A stretch of 21,896 nucleotides of DNA from Planctomycetaceae bacterium (GTDB lineage: Bacteria; Planctomycetota; Planctomycetia; Planctomycetales; Planctomycetaceae), in assembly GCA_029259875.1 (NCBI GenBank), contig JAJDEK010000578.1:1-21896 (forward strand), read 5' to 3'. This document shows positions 6,881 through 15,403 of the stretch, one piece after another (positions within the stretch are counted from its first letter, which is position 1; each line of letters begins with the position of its first letter). Both the position numbers and the translations under genes were made by a program. Below the pieces are notes generated by a model. The model saw only the letters and a program-made list of their open reading frames with translations, did not search any database and had not been told where the DNA came from.

Positions 6881-9670
6881 TTATTCCTGGTTAGATTCAG
6901 AATCGTTATCTGTTTTCTCTTCAGTGGGAGGAATCTCTGTCGATACTTCCGAACCGACTGCTGCATCATTTTCAGATTCATCGACGATTTCTGCCGGAAT
7001 TCTAGCCAACGAGACGAGTTTGTCATTCTCGTCAAGTTTGATGACACGCACTCCTTGCGTATTTCGTCCGACCTGGCTGATTTCACGTCCTCGAACTCGT
7101 TGGATTTTTCCGCTACTGGTTACCATGAGTACTTCATCGTCTTCTGCAACAGGGATAATGCCAACAGCTTGTCCATTTCGCGCAGAAGTACGAATATCTC
7201 GAACTCCTTTTCCTCCTCGTTTTTGACGGCGGTATTGCATTCCACTACGAGTTTCGGTTTCATCGTCAGAGCTATCTTCTAAATCAGGTTCCGATTCGGA
7301 GAGATCTTCATCCGTTTCAGCACTATCCTCTTCAATTGTCTCTGTGGAATTCTCTTCCGTATCTGGATTACTGGGAATAAAGCCAAACGGAGTCCGCTTG
7401 CCGAAGCCGTTTTCACAAACTGTTAATAGGCAAGCATCAGGGTCTGCAATTACCATCCCAATGACGTGCCCTGCTTTGGAGAGCTTGATTCCTTTGACGC
7501 CGCGGGTGTTACGCCCCATGCTACGCGCATCAGATTGTGCGAAGCGAATGGACATCCCGTCAGAGGTGGCAAGTAACAAGTCCTCTCCGGGGGAAACAAT
7601 CAATGCTTCAACGAGTTCATCTTCGTCATCGAGTTTAATCGCAATAATTCCCCCGCGTTGGGGCCGGCTATATGCGGAAAGTGGCGATTTTTTGATAATG
7701 CCATTACGGGTTACCATTATGAGGAAGCGTTCTTCATCAAATTCACGAACCGCAACACAATTGGAGACAGTTTCATCTTCCTGGAGTGAGAGCAAGTTCA
7801 CTAATGCTCTTCCCTTGGCAGTACGACCTTGAAGTGGTAGGTCATATACTTTTTGCCAATAGACACGCCCTCGGTTTGTGATAAACAAGAGATAAGAGTG
7901 AGTGCTGGCAACAAACAAATGCTGGATCGGATCCTCATCATCGGTTTTGACGCCTTTGACTCCTTTTCCACCTCGATTTTGTGCCTGATAGGTATTCAAC
8001 TGAGTTCGCTTGATATAACCCCGTTGTGAAAGAGTCACGACCATGGGTTCTTCTGTAATCAGGTCATCTCGATTCACATCAATCAGTTCATCATCAGAAA
8101 TATCAGTTCGGCGTTTGTCTGAGTACTTCTGTTTGAGGTGGAGCATGTCATCATGAATTACGGATCGGATGTGGTCTTCATCAGACAGAAGATGCAGATA
8201 TTCCGCGATGGCTTTCAGTAATTCTTTATGCTCATCACTGAGTTTTTCTCTTTCCAGATTTGCCAAAGAACCTAGTTGCATAGACACAATTGCTTCAGCC
8301 TGGTTGGCGGAGAGTGAATAATATTCGTGAACTCCCTGTTCGTTTTGGTATTCTTTAAAACCATCTTCGCCGAGGGCCCGTTCAATCAGCTTACCATCAA
8401 CCTGCATCCCTTGCAGACTGATTTTTGCTTCGGCCCTACTTGGAGAATTACGAATAGTCTTGATGACTTCGTCGATATCGATCTGGGCAATCATTAACCC
8501 TTCGACGGTGTGTTTTCTCTTGCGGGCTTCCGCAAGCATGAACTCAGTACGGCGACGAATTACGTCAATCCGGTGAATGAGAAATTGTTGCAGTAATTCC
8601 TTGACGGACAGGGTTTCAGGTCGGTTTCCTACCAACGCCAACAAAATAATGCTGAAGGTACTTTGTAGAGGGGAAAACTTAAAGAGTTGGGCCAGCACAA
8701 CTTCTTTGTCGGCATCCCTTTTTAGAATGATCTGAAGATGAACTTTCCAGGGAGGGACATTTCTGTCGGTCAAGTCAACAATTCGTGAAATCCCTTTGAC
8801 TCTATCATCTCGGACCAACGTTTCCAGCTTTTCCCTGATTCGGTCACGCGTTTCCATATAGGGAATCTCTGTAACAACAATTACATCTGATTGTTTTTCG
8901 GTTTCGAAATGTGTTCGTGCTCGAAGTGAAATCGTGGATCGGCCGGTGGCATAACCCTTCCGAATTCCGTAACGTCCACAAATAATGCCACCAGTGGGGA
9001 AGTCTGGACCGGGCATGACTTGCAGAATGTCATCGATGGTCGCATCTGGGTTGTCAATCAACAGGGTAACTGCATCGCAGACTTCTCCCATATTCTGTGG
9101 GGGAATACTTGTCGCCATTCCGACAGCAATTCCACTGGATCCATTGACCAGCAAGTTGGGAAACTTAGCGGGCAGCACAACGGGTTCATTGTTTCTCTGG
9201 TCATAAGTGGGGACAAAATCGACGGTATTACGATTAATGTCGTCCAGCATTTCAGCAGCAACCGAGGAAAGTCTGGCTTCTGTGTAACGCATTGCAGCAG
9301 GAGGCAAACCTGCGAGTGAGCCGAAGTTCCCTTGTTTATCAATCAGGACGTTTCGCATTACCCACTCTTGCCCCAGACGTACAAGGGTTGGGTAGATAGA
9401 ACCATCACCGTGTGGGTGGTAGTTACCGCTGGTGTCACCGGAAATCTTTGCGCATTTTACCCGAGATGAACTTGAACCCAAATTTAAGTCGTTCATTGCT
9501 ACAAGAATTCGACGTTGTGATGGTTTCAGACCATCGCGTGCGTCAGGCAGTGCGCGGCTGATAATCACACTCATAGCATAAGTGAGATAACTGTCGCGCA
9601 TCTCATCTTGAATGTCCAGGTATTTGATATTCTCTGAAGTATTCGGCTCTTCGCCGTTGTCGCTAGCCAA
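6881..9670 (-). CDS. gyrA: DNA gyrase subunit A
   Basis: GyrA is the DNA-cleaving subunit of gyrase. The 929-residue protein (E. coli has 875) has the breakage-reunion core with active-site Tyr129 ([11 protein letters not shown]), [14 protein letters not shown] at 85-98, and the C-terminal beta-pinwheel. The GyrA box is QNRGGKG at 564-570; a related QKRGGKG occurs at 816-822. GyrA rather than ParC is supported by the GyrA box and the full pinwheel (for example [10 protein letters not shown]). Two acidic additions stand out: a roughly 40-residue insert at about 768-808 inside the pinwheel and an acidic tail from about 894. The start is TTG at 9670 with a strong AAGGAG 8 nt upstream; MASDNGEEP precedes the conserved [13 protein letters not shown]. 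gyrB is not in the window. rfbB follows 49 bp downstream. Confidence 0.97.
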   Translation of the reverse strand: MASDNGEEPNTSENIKYLDIQDEMRDSYLTYAMSVIISRALPDARDGLKPSQRRILVAMNDLNLGSSSSRVKCAKISGDTSGNYHPHGDGSIYPTLVRLGQEWVMRNVLIDKQGNFGSLAGLPPAAMRYTEARLSSVAAEMLDDINRNTVDFVPTYDQRNNEPVVLPAKFPNLLVNGSSGIAVGMATSIPPQNMGEVCDAVTLLIDNPDATIDDILQVMPGPDFPTGGIICGRYGIRKGYATGRSTISLRARTHFETEKQSDVIVVTEIPYMETRDRIREKLETLVRDDRVKGISRIVDLTDRNVPPWKVHLQIILKRDADKEVVLAQLFKFSPLQSTFSIILLALVGNRPETLSVKELLQQFLIHRIDVIRRRTEFMLAEARKRKHTVEGLMIAQIDIDEVIKTIRNSPSRAEAKISLQGMQVDGKLIERALGEDGFKEYQNEQGVHEYYSLSANQAEAIVSMQLGSLANLEREKLSDEHKELLKAIAEYLHLLSDEDHIRSVIHDDMLHLKQKYSDKRRTDISDDELIDVNRDDLITEEPMVVTLSQRGYIKRTQLNTYQAQNRGGKGVKGVKTDDEDPIQHLFVASTHSYLLFITNRGRVYWQKVYDLPLQGRTAKGRALVNLLSLQEDETVSNCVAVREFDEERFLIMVTRNGIIKKSPLSAYSRPQRGGIIAIKLDDEDELVEALIVSPGEDLLLATSDGMSIRFAQSDARSMGRNTRGVKGIKLSKAGHVIGMVIADPDACLLTVCENGFGKRTPFGFIPSNPDTEENSTETIEEDSAETDEDLSESEPDLEDSSDDETETRSGMQYRRQKRGGKGVRDIRTSARNGQAVGIIPVAEDDEVLMVTSSGKIQRVRGREISQVGRNTQGVRVIKLDENDKLVSLARIPAEIVDESENDAAVGSEVSTEIPPTEEKTDNDSESNQE

Positions 9671-10174
9671 TCCTTGTTCTCCTTAAGGAATACAACTACT
9701 GATAATCTGTTTTATTTGTGTGTTTGAATTTGACTCATGATTTGAGCTGCTAAGACGATTAGCAGTCGATAATCACATGTGGTGAGCCAATTCAGAGGAT
9801 GAGGAAACGATTCGTTTTTTGATAAATGAATGCCGGTTTCCTCGATATTTAATTGATATATACTCTGTTGAGAGCAAGCTATTTTTGGTCAAAACAGAGG
9901 ATGAAAATTTCGTAAATTGCTACAGGATTTAAGTCTCAAAACCTTCATGAAATTGTATCGAAATTTCAATAAATTCACAACTAACTAAGCACCTGAATTT
10001 TGCCAGGTTTACAGGGAGAAATACCTTGAAAATCAATAAGTTACGTTCTCATTTTAATTGTTGAGGCTTGCCCGTCTATTGCATAGAATAGAGCGAGTGC
10101 AGAAGCTTCTCACTAAGTTGCATCGGGAATCAGAATTCCTCTCATTGGCAGCATCGATATAAAGATATTTCCCT
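9671..10174. other. 504-bp divergent spacer between gyrA and kinase gene
   Basis: No gene is supported here. The gyrA ribosome site (AAGGAG) is at the left end and a good sigma70-like promoter for the right-hand kinase is at 10061-10089. Two short inverted repeats are present: CTCTGTT/AACAGAG (9863-9869 and 9893-9899) and TGAAATT/AATTTCA (9948-9954 and 9962-9968). I could not find a convincing gyrA promoter. Confidence 0.6.
10061..10089 (+). promoter_or_regulatory. Candidate sigma70-type promoter for the kinase-cyclase genes
   Basis: TTGAGG (10061-10066) and TAGAAT (10084-10089) are separated by exactly 17 nt. Each hexamer is near consensus. The implied transcript would begin near 10096, leaving a leader of about 80 nt before the ATG at 10175. 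A 10-bp perfect palindrome (AGAAGCTTCT, 10101-10110) lies just downstream and could be an operator, though it may be chance. Confidence 0.5.
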
Positions 10175-12394
10175 ATGAATCAATCAGAATCTCAAGAGAA
10201 TGTACCACTCGCAGAGGATCAACAGCCTTCCGAGATCAATCAACCGGATTCTCAGCCCAGTAATGCAGATTCTAATGATAAAACTCTGAAACAATCGCCG
10301 GAGGAAAGGTCACAGGCTGCACATTTAAGCAAGGATGGACTTTCTCTACCAGCAAAAGTACCTGGCTATATCATCATCCGCTCTTTGGGAGAAGGGTCTT
10401 ATGGATCGGTATGGCTTGCTCAAGAAGAAAACACTGGCAAGTATGTTGCGATCAAGTTTTATACTTATCGACGTGGCTTGGATTGGTCGCTCTTGAATCG
10501 AGAAGTAGAAAAACTGGCTGAGTTATATACATCCCGACATATCATTAGCCTTCAAGGGGTTGGTTGGAATAGTGATCCCCCTTATTACATGATGGAATAC
10601 CTTGAAAATGGTTCTCTGTCATCCTTTTTAGATTCCGGTCCACTTCCTGTATCAGAAGCCGTTCGTATAGCTAAAACCGTTTTGCTCGCGCTGGTACACG
10701 CACATGGCCGTGGGATTTTGCATTGTGATCTCAAACCGGCCAACATTCTACTCGATGCCAATTTTGAGCCGAGGCTGTGTGATTTCGGGCAATCGCGTCT
10801 TTCAGATGAGCAAAGCCCCTCTCTGGGAACACTATTTTACATGGCCCCCGAACAAGCCGACCTTCAAGCGATACCTGATTCGAGGTGGGATGTTTATGCT
10901 TTGGGGGCTTTGTTTTATCATATGTTGTGTGGAAAGGCTCCCTATCGTACTCCTGAAAATGAATTGTCGATTCGAAATTTGGATTCACTCGAAGCAAAAC
11001 TGGAGGCATATCGAGATTTAATACGAAACGCCCCCCGCCCTTCTGAGCATCGCAAGGTTTCTGGGGTCGATCGACGTTTAGTTGATATTGTTGATCGTTG
11101 TCTTGAAACCGATCCCAAAAAGCGGTTTCCCAACGCACAAGCCGTTCTGACAAATTTGCTTCAAAGAGAACAACACCGAGCCAGACGGCCTTTAATCGCG
11201 TTAGGTGTGATAGGCCCACTATTATTGATCATTGGGCTAATTCCCGTTGCGGGAGCAGCGGTAAATCAAATGGTAAATAAGATTCGAGAAAATCTGACAG
11301 AACGAGCATTAAAAAGTGATTCCATTTCGGCCAGTTTATTGTCACAAAATGTTGCGCGGGAACTACAGGACCGTCAGGATCAACTTCTCGATTTCTCTGA
11401 TAAGACATTCTTGCGAAAAATGATGGAACAAAAGGACTACCCAAAGTTATTTGAATATGTGGAGCAAGAGAAAGAATTAGTTGATGATAAACGCTCAGAA
11501 TTAAATCGAGAGAAGGATACTAGTTGGTTTCTTACGAATGACAAAGGGAAGCAAATCTGGCGTAATCCTGCGGGACCTACGATTGGCCAGAACTTTTCAT
11601 ATCGTGATTATTTTCACGGACAAGGTAAGGAGTACAAAAAAGGAGAAGCTCCCGATTCAATTAAACCGATCACGAAACCCTATATTTGTCAGGTTTTCAA
11701 GAGTGAAGCAACCAATCAATGGATGGTGGCTGTAGCCGTTCCGATTTGGGATTTACAGAATGATAAGGTGCTGGGGGTCTTAGCTAGAACAACTCATCTG
11801 GATCAATTACTGACAGCCTACGATGAAAGTATACGCGGGGATTCTGAAAATAGTGGGGATCGAAAAATTGCGTTGATAGACAACCGTGATGGGAAAGTGC
11901 TGGCTCATCCGAGAATGACAGCAAATAATTTACGAAAGCTGAGCCGTGAAGAAGTGGATCGCTTAGCTCTCAAAGAGAAACATTTTGATCAATTGCAATC
12001 ATTCAAATTGGCACAAGAAAAGAACCAAACTGGTCCATTATCAGCGATGATAAGTGACTATCATGATCCCGTTGAAGCAGTGCTTTCAACTGATGATGAG
12101 GATAACGTCTGGCTGGCAGCGTTCTCGCCAATAGGAATGACCGGTTGGACAGCAGTTGTTCAGGAGCGTCGGAGTATGACGCTGCGTCCTGTTACGGAAA
12201 TGCGAAGTTGGCTCATCCAGTATGGTTTGATTGTGTTGGCAACGAGTTGTCTTTTAGTGTTTACTGTCTGGTATTTTGTGATGAGAGTTTTGACAGAACG
12301 GCGTGCCTGGGATTGGGCTCGTCAACAGTCTGAAAAACGAACAGACCAGGGTTCCACCTCGTCATCCAGTTGGCCTAATCACCACCGCGAGTAA
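10175..12394 (+). CDS. Transmembrane Ser/Thr protein kinase with extracytoplasmic dCache sensor
   Basis: The 739-residue protein starts with a ~60-residue polar, probably disordered segment. A full Hanks-type kinase domain follows at about 64-330: glycine loop GEGSYGSV (72-79), ATP Lys94, helix-C Glu110, catalytic HCDLKPAN (Asp185, Asn190), DFG 203-205, and APE 224-226. The usual HRD is HCD, so it is a non-RD kinase. Membrane segment 1 is about 339-361, the outside region about 362-679, and segment 2 about 680-704, with a short basic, Ser-rich cytoplasmic tail. The outside region reads as a dCache sensor (WFLTNDKGKQIWRNP, NFSYRDYFHGQG, KIALIDNRDGKVLAHP). Caches usually bind small ligands, but the ligand here is unknown. 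The cyclase gene begins 36 bp downstream. The ATG has a weak ribosome site. Confidence 0.92.
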   Translation: MNQSESQENVPLAEDQQPSEINQPDSQPSNADSNDKTLKQSPEERSQAAHLSKDGLSLPAKVPGYIIIRSLGEGSYGSVWLAQEENTGKYVAIKFYTYRRGLDWSLLNREVEKLAELYTSRHIISLQGVGWNSDPPYYMMEYLENGSLSSFLDSGPLPVSEAVRIAKTVLLALVHAHGRGILHCDLKPANILLDANFEPRLCDFGQSRLSDEQSPSLGTLFYMAPEQADLQAIPDSRWDVYALGALFYHMLCGKAPYRTPENELSIRNLDSLEAKLEAYRDLIRNAPRPSEHRKVSGVDRRLVDIVDRCLETDPKKRFPNAQAVLTNLLQREQHRARRPLIALGVIGPLLLIIGLIPVAGAAVNQMVNKIRENLTERALKSDSISASLLSQNVARELQDRQDQLLDFSDKTFLRKMMEQKDYPKLFEYVEQEKELVDDKRSELNREKDTSWFLTNDKGKQIWRNPAGPTIGQNFSYRDYFHGQGKEYKKGEAPDSIKPITKPYICQVFKSEATNQWMVAVAVPIWDLQNDKVLGVLARTTHLDQLLTAYDESIRGDSENSGDRKIALIDNRDGKVLAHPRMTANNLRKLSREEVDRLALKEKHFDQLQSFKLAQEKNQTGPLSAMISDYHDPVEAVLSTDDEDNVWLAAFSPIGMTGWTAVVQERRSMTLRPVTEMRSWLIQYGLIVLATSCLLVFTVWYFVMRVLTERRAWDWARQQSEKRTDQGSTSSSSWPNHHRE

Positions 12395-12430
12395 TAATCA
12401 TCAGGCTATCGTTAACATTGGGAGACTTTA

Positions 12431-14215
12431 TTGTTGGAATTAATGATATATGGATCGAATCACCACCAGTCCAGTAAATTCAGTCTGGAGACCGGTCAGG
12501 AACTTGTGTTGGGCCGGTCGAGTGATGCCGATATTCAAGTCCTCTGGGATGACCGAATTTCACGCAAACATGTGCTTTTGACAGTGCAGCAGAGACAGGT
12601 TTCTGTAAAAAAAATTGCGACTGCTGAGAATCATATTTTCTTATTTGGGGAAGAATCTGATGAGTTTCTTCTTGAAGCAGGAAACTCTTTCGTAATCGGT
12701 TCAACAACTATTCAATTGGTTGATACTGCTTCCAGCTTTTCATCACCGCGCGAATCGCCTTTAGAAGAGGTGACATTCAAGCCAAATGAGTTACTAAAAG
12801 TCAAGTATCGTGATGCCGATCAAAGGATCGACGTTTTGGCACATTTACCTGATCTAATTATGGATGCCAGAAATGATGCTGATTTATTTCATCGTTTAGT
12901 GACTATGTTATTATCAGGGGTGAAGCATGCAGGGGCAGTTGCCGTTGTGCGTTTGAATGATGAAAATCGAGTTGAAGTTCCATTTTGGGAAAGACGACGC
13001 CAGGCACAGGGAAGTTTCCGCCCCAGCGGACGATTAGTGCTAGAAGCTGTGAAAAAAAGCAAACGGACAGTTTTACACGTTTGGGCAGCCAGAGAAGAAG
13101 TAGAGCATCAGGAAGATTATACTGCGGTCGCTGAGTTTGACTGGGCTTTTTGTACTCCGATTGAAGATGGTACTTCTGGAAACTGGGGACTCTATGTTGC
13201 CGGAGAACTGAACCACCCTTATCAAGTTAATGTTCCACAGGGAGCCAGTGGTATCGACCTCCAGGCGGACGTCAAATTTACAGAGCTTGTTGCTTCAATC
13301 ATTAAGTCAGTACGCAGGCTTAATCAATTGGAAAGACAACAGGCAGGTTTAAGACAATTCTTTGCACCTCCGATTCTCTCAGCCATTGGCGATAACCTTG
13401 ATACCGACATCCTTGAACCCAGGGAATGTGATGTGACAGTTTTGTTTTGTGACTTGAGAGGATTTAGCCAGCACGCAGAAGATTCATCGGGAGATTTAAT
13501 TGGTCTGCTAGACCGAGTAAGTCAAGCTTTGGGAATAATGACTTCGCATATTTTGGACTTTGGAGGGGTGACTGGTGATTTTCAAGGAGATGCTGCGTTA
13601 GGATTCTGGGGATGGCCCTTTTCTTCAGATTTGGCGCCACTTGATGCCTGCCGCGCAGCTTTGGCGATTCGTGCTGCATTTGAACAGATAAACTTGCAAG
13701 CTGATCACCCGCTTGCTGATTTTCGTATGGGAATTGGTATTGCACATGGAAAGGCAGTCGCAGGTAAGATTGGGACTAGCGATCAGGTGAAGGTGACGGT
13801 ATTTGGGCCCGTAGTCAATTTGGCCAGCCGTTTGGAAGGTTTGACAAAACACCTGCGTGTTCCGGTTTTAATGGATGAAGCAACAGCACAAATTGTAAGG
13901 ACCAAACTAGATCAGCAGGAAGGTCGGGCTCGTAAGCTGGCTCAAATTTTACCTTACGGGATGGAAAAACCTGTCATCGTTAGTGAGCTTCTTCCACCGG
14001 AAGCAAAATCTGAAACTCTCACTGACGAACAAGTTACGTGTTACGAATCAGCCGTTAACTGTTTTATTCAAGGGGATTGGGAAGAATCATTTCGGTTGCT
14101 CCATGCAATTCCTCCTTCTGATCGTGCACAGGATTTTCTCGCACAGCAGATTACTCGAACCAACAGAATCGCTCCAGCTGACTGGGATGGCACTATCAGA
14201 TTTGACAGTAAGTAG
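12431..14215 (+). CDS. FHA domain - class III nucleotide cyclase
   Basis: Of 594 residues, about 1-98 form an FHA domain that reads phosphothreonine, with its signature residues kept (LGRSSDAD at 27-34, RISRKH at 42-47). A middle region at about 135-300 looks GAF-like. The class III cyclase homology domain spans about 330-495: metal-binding Asp341 (VLFCDLRGFS) and Asp387 (GDFQGDAALGFWG), transition-state Asn463 and Arg467 (VVNLASRLEG). The base-reading Lys four residues before the second metal Asp is Asp383, and Thr456 sits at the partner site. The C-terminal ~75 residues are helical and TPR-like. The start is TTG at 12431 after GGAGA (12421-12425); TTG 12434 and ATG 12443 are alternatives. 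The tight spacing after the kinase suggests co-transcription and that FHA docks a phosphorylated partner, which is inference. Confidence 0.9.
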   Translation: MLELMIYGSNHHQSSKFSLETGQELVLGRSSDADIQVLWDDRISRKHVLLTVQQRQVSVKKIATAENHIFLFGEESDEFLLEAGNSFVIGSTTIQLVDTASSFSSPRESPLEEVTFKPNELLKVKYRDADQRIDVLAHLPDLIMDARNDADLFHRLVTMLLSGVKHAGAVAVVRLNDENRVEVPFWERRRQAQGSFRPSGRLVLEAVKKSKRTVLHVWAAREEVEHQEDYTAVAEFDWAFCTPIEDGTSGNWGLYVAGELNHPYQVNVPQGASGIDLQADVKFTELVASIIKSVRRLNQLERQQAGLRQFFAPPILSAIGDNLDTDILEPRECDVTVLFCDLRGFSQHAEDSSGDLIGLLDRVSQALGIMTSHILDFGGVTGDFQGDAALGFWGWPFSSDLAPLDACRAALAIRAAFEQINLQADHPLADFRMGIGIAHGKAVAGKIGTSDQVKVTVFGPVVNLASRLEGLTKHLRVPVLMDEATAQIVRTKLDQQEGRARKLAQILPYGMEKPVIVSELLPPEAKSETLTDEQVTCYESAVNCFIQGDWEESFRLLHAIPPSDRAQDFLAQQITRTNRIAPADWDGTIRFDSK

Positions 14216-14446
14216 TATGGTCAAGTCATTAAGGTCTTCTGGGTTTGTTTAATTGGCCTTACTGTTCCGATTTTACTGTTTGGGTGGAATACTTATACCA
14301 AGAAATCCCTTAACAGAGCATTTTTCCCAGAAAGACAGATCATTTGTTTGTAGCTGACCTATTTTTAATCAACGGACATCACTTAGATACATTTGTGATT
14401 TGGCCCCTAATAGTTCGAGTTGGTCAGAATAACTGAGAGAAAATTC

Positions 14447-14608
14447 ATGAGCGATACAGAGATACTCGTAGAACCAGAATTGGAATCATCAGAAACAGAT
14501 GAGAATTATATGATTCCCGATCATGTTGAATTGGATAATCGTTCTCAGGAGATGTTACTCGTTTTAAACGAAGTCTTCGATTCCATTGCTCCTTCTGACA
14601 ACTCATAA
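14447..14608 (+). CDS. Small acidic protein, 53 residues, function unknown
   Basis: The reading frame begins at ATG 14447 with GAGAGA a few nt upstream; the longer in-frame start at 14420 lacks such a site. The product is strongly acidic (EILVEPELESSETDEN near the N terminus) and ends in a short amphipathic helix (NRSQEMLLVLNEVFDSIA). It has no Cys, signal peptide or membrane segment. It lies 34 bp before the response regulator, so it is probably made together with it. I do not recognise a family. A binding peptide for a partner, such as the receiver, is one guess. Confidence 0.6.
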   Translation: MSDTEILVEPELESSETDENYMIPDHVELDNRSQEMLLVLNEVFDSIAPSDNS

Positions 14609-14642
14609 ATTGAAATTTTTTGTGTCGTAGTAGGCTCCTCTC

Positions 14643-15239
14643 ATGCTACAAAATTCTAAAAAATCAACGGCGCGTGTTTTGGTCATCGATGATGATCCGC
14701 TCTTTCGAAATTTGATGGTTTCTTTTTTGCGTAAAGAGTATATTGTTTCTGTTGCCAGTGATGGCTCTGAGGGATTTTATAAAGCATTAGAATACCCTCC
14801 AGACATTGCGATTGTAGACGTACAAATGGCCGTTTGGGATGGATTACAAACATTGAAGGCTTTTCGTTCACATCCAACGCTTAGTCAGACAAAAATTATC
14901 ATGCTGACATCTGATGCAAGCAAGGAAACCGTGATTGCTGCTATTCATGGTGGAGCAAATGATTACATCATCAAAACCAGTTTTTCCAAGTCAGAGTTTC
15001 TGGAAAAAGTGCGAAAATTTACCCAATCTGATAGTGTTCAGGAAGCGAATTCTCCTCACTCTTCGAAACGACCAAGTCTGGCACCAGTAGCTGTGGCCAC
15101 GCAAAAAACTGAGGAACAACCAATTGAGCGTCGTGCTGTGAACGTTAATCCCCATTCTGTTGAAGATCAATTAGTAGATCTTTCTATCGATCAAATTGAA
15201 GAAGAGCAACTGCAAGAAATAATGGAAGATTGGGATTAA
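14643..15239 (+). CDS. Single-domain response regulator with acidic C-terminal tail
   Basis: Residues 10-128 are a complete receiver: acidic pocket Asp16/Asp17 (VIDDDPL), phospho-acceptor Asp59 (AIVDVQM), Thr89 (MLTSD) and Lys111 (IIKTSF; the Pro usually next is Thr). Canonical residues are present, so phosphorylation is plausible. There is no DNA-binding or enzyme output domain. Instead, a ~70-residue tail runs from a Ser/Pro-rich linker into an acidic helix (SIDQIEEEQLQEIMEDWD). It follows the small acidic protein and the kinase-cyclase block. No histidine kinase is in the window, so its phosphodonor is unknown. The ATG at 14643 has a weak ribosome site. A hairpin cluster follows at 15298. 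Confidence 0.9.
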   Translation: MLQNSKKSTARVLVIDDDPLFRNLMVSFLRKEYIVSVASDGSEGFYKALEYPPDIAIVDVQMAVWDGLQTLKAFRSHPTLSQTKIIMLTSDASKETVIAAIHGGANDYIIKTSFSKSEFLEKVRKFTQSDSVQEANSPHSSKRPSLAPVAVATQKTEEQPIERRAVNVNPHSVEDQLVDLSIDQIEEEQLQEIMEDWD

Positions 15240-15297
15240 TTTGCTTTTGTCATTAGTACGACAGTACGATAAATGGTGTGTTAGATCCGAATCTTAA

Positions 15298-15336
15298 TAT
15301 TAGTGAGTATGAAATTAAAATTCATACTCACTAATA
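15298..15336. terminator. Perfect 16-bp inverted repeat (possible bidirectional terminator)
   Basis: TATTAGTGAGTATGAA (15298-15313) and its exact complement (15321-15336) flank a 7-nt loop. It lies between convergent genes, the response regulator (ending 15239) and the exported protein (ending 15404). The stem is AT-rich and no long T-run follows, so an intrinsic terminator in both directions is plausible but not textbook. Confidence 0.5.
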
Positions 15337-15349
15337 CAGAACTCAAGTA

Positions 15350-15386
15350 GTGTATTGAAGTTGAAACAATACAACTTCACTTACAC
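15350..15386. repeat. Second inverted repeat, 8-bp core with longer imperfect stem
   Basis: TGAAGTTG (15356-15363) pairs perfectly with CAACTTCA (15372-15379) across an 8-nt loop. Pairing resumes outside it (GTGTA at 15350-15354 with TACAC at 15382-15386) after a small internal bulge. It is adjacent to the 16-bp repeat, in the 3' region of the minus-strand gene at 15404, so it may belong to that gene's terminator. Confidence 0.45.
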
Positions 15387-15403
15387 GAAACAGGAAATGG
15401 ATT

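Noticed and set aside
9058..9342. 94-codon minus-strand frame inside gyrA
   Set aside because: It lies wholly within gyrA in another frame; the gyrA reading is strongly conserved, so this is a shadow.
10731..11219. 162-codon minus-strand frame opposite the kinase domain
   Set aside because: It lies opposite well-conserved kinase motifs, and its translation shows no domain.
14216..14446. Terminator after the cyclase gene
   Set aside because: Only a 5-bp TAAGG/CCTTA pairing with a long loop is present; it is too weak to call.
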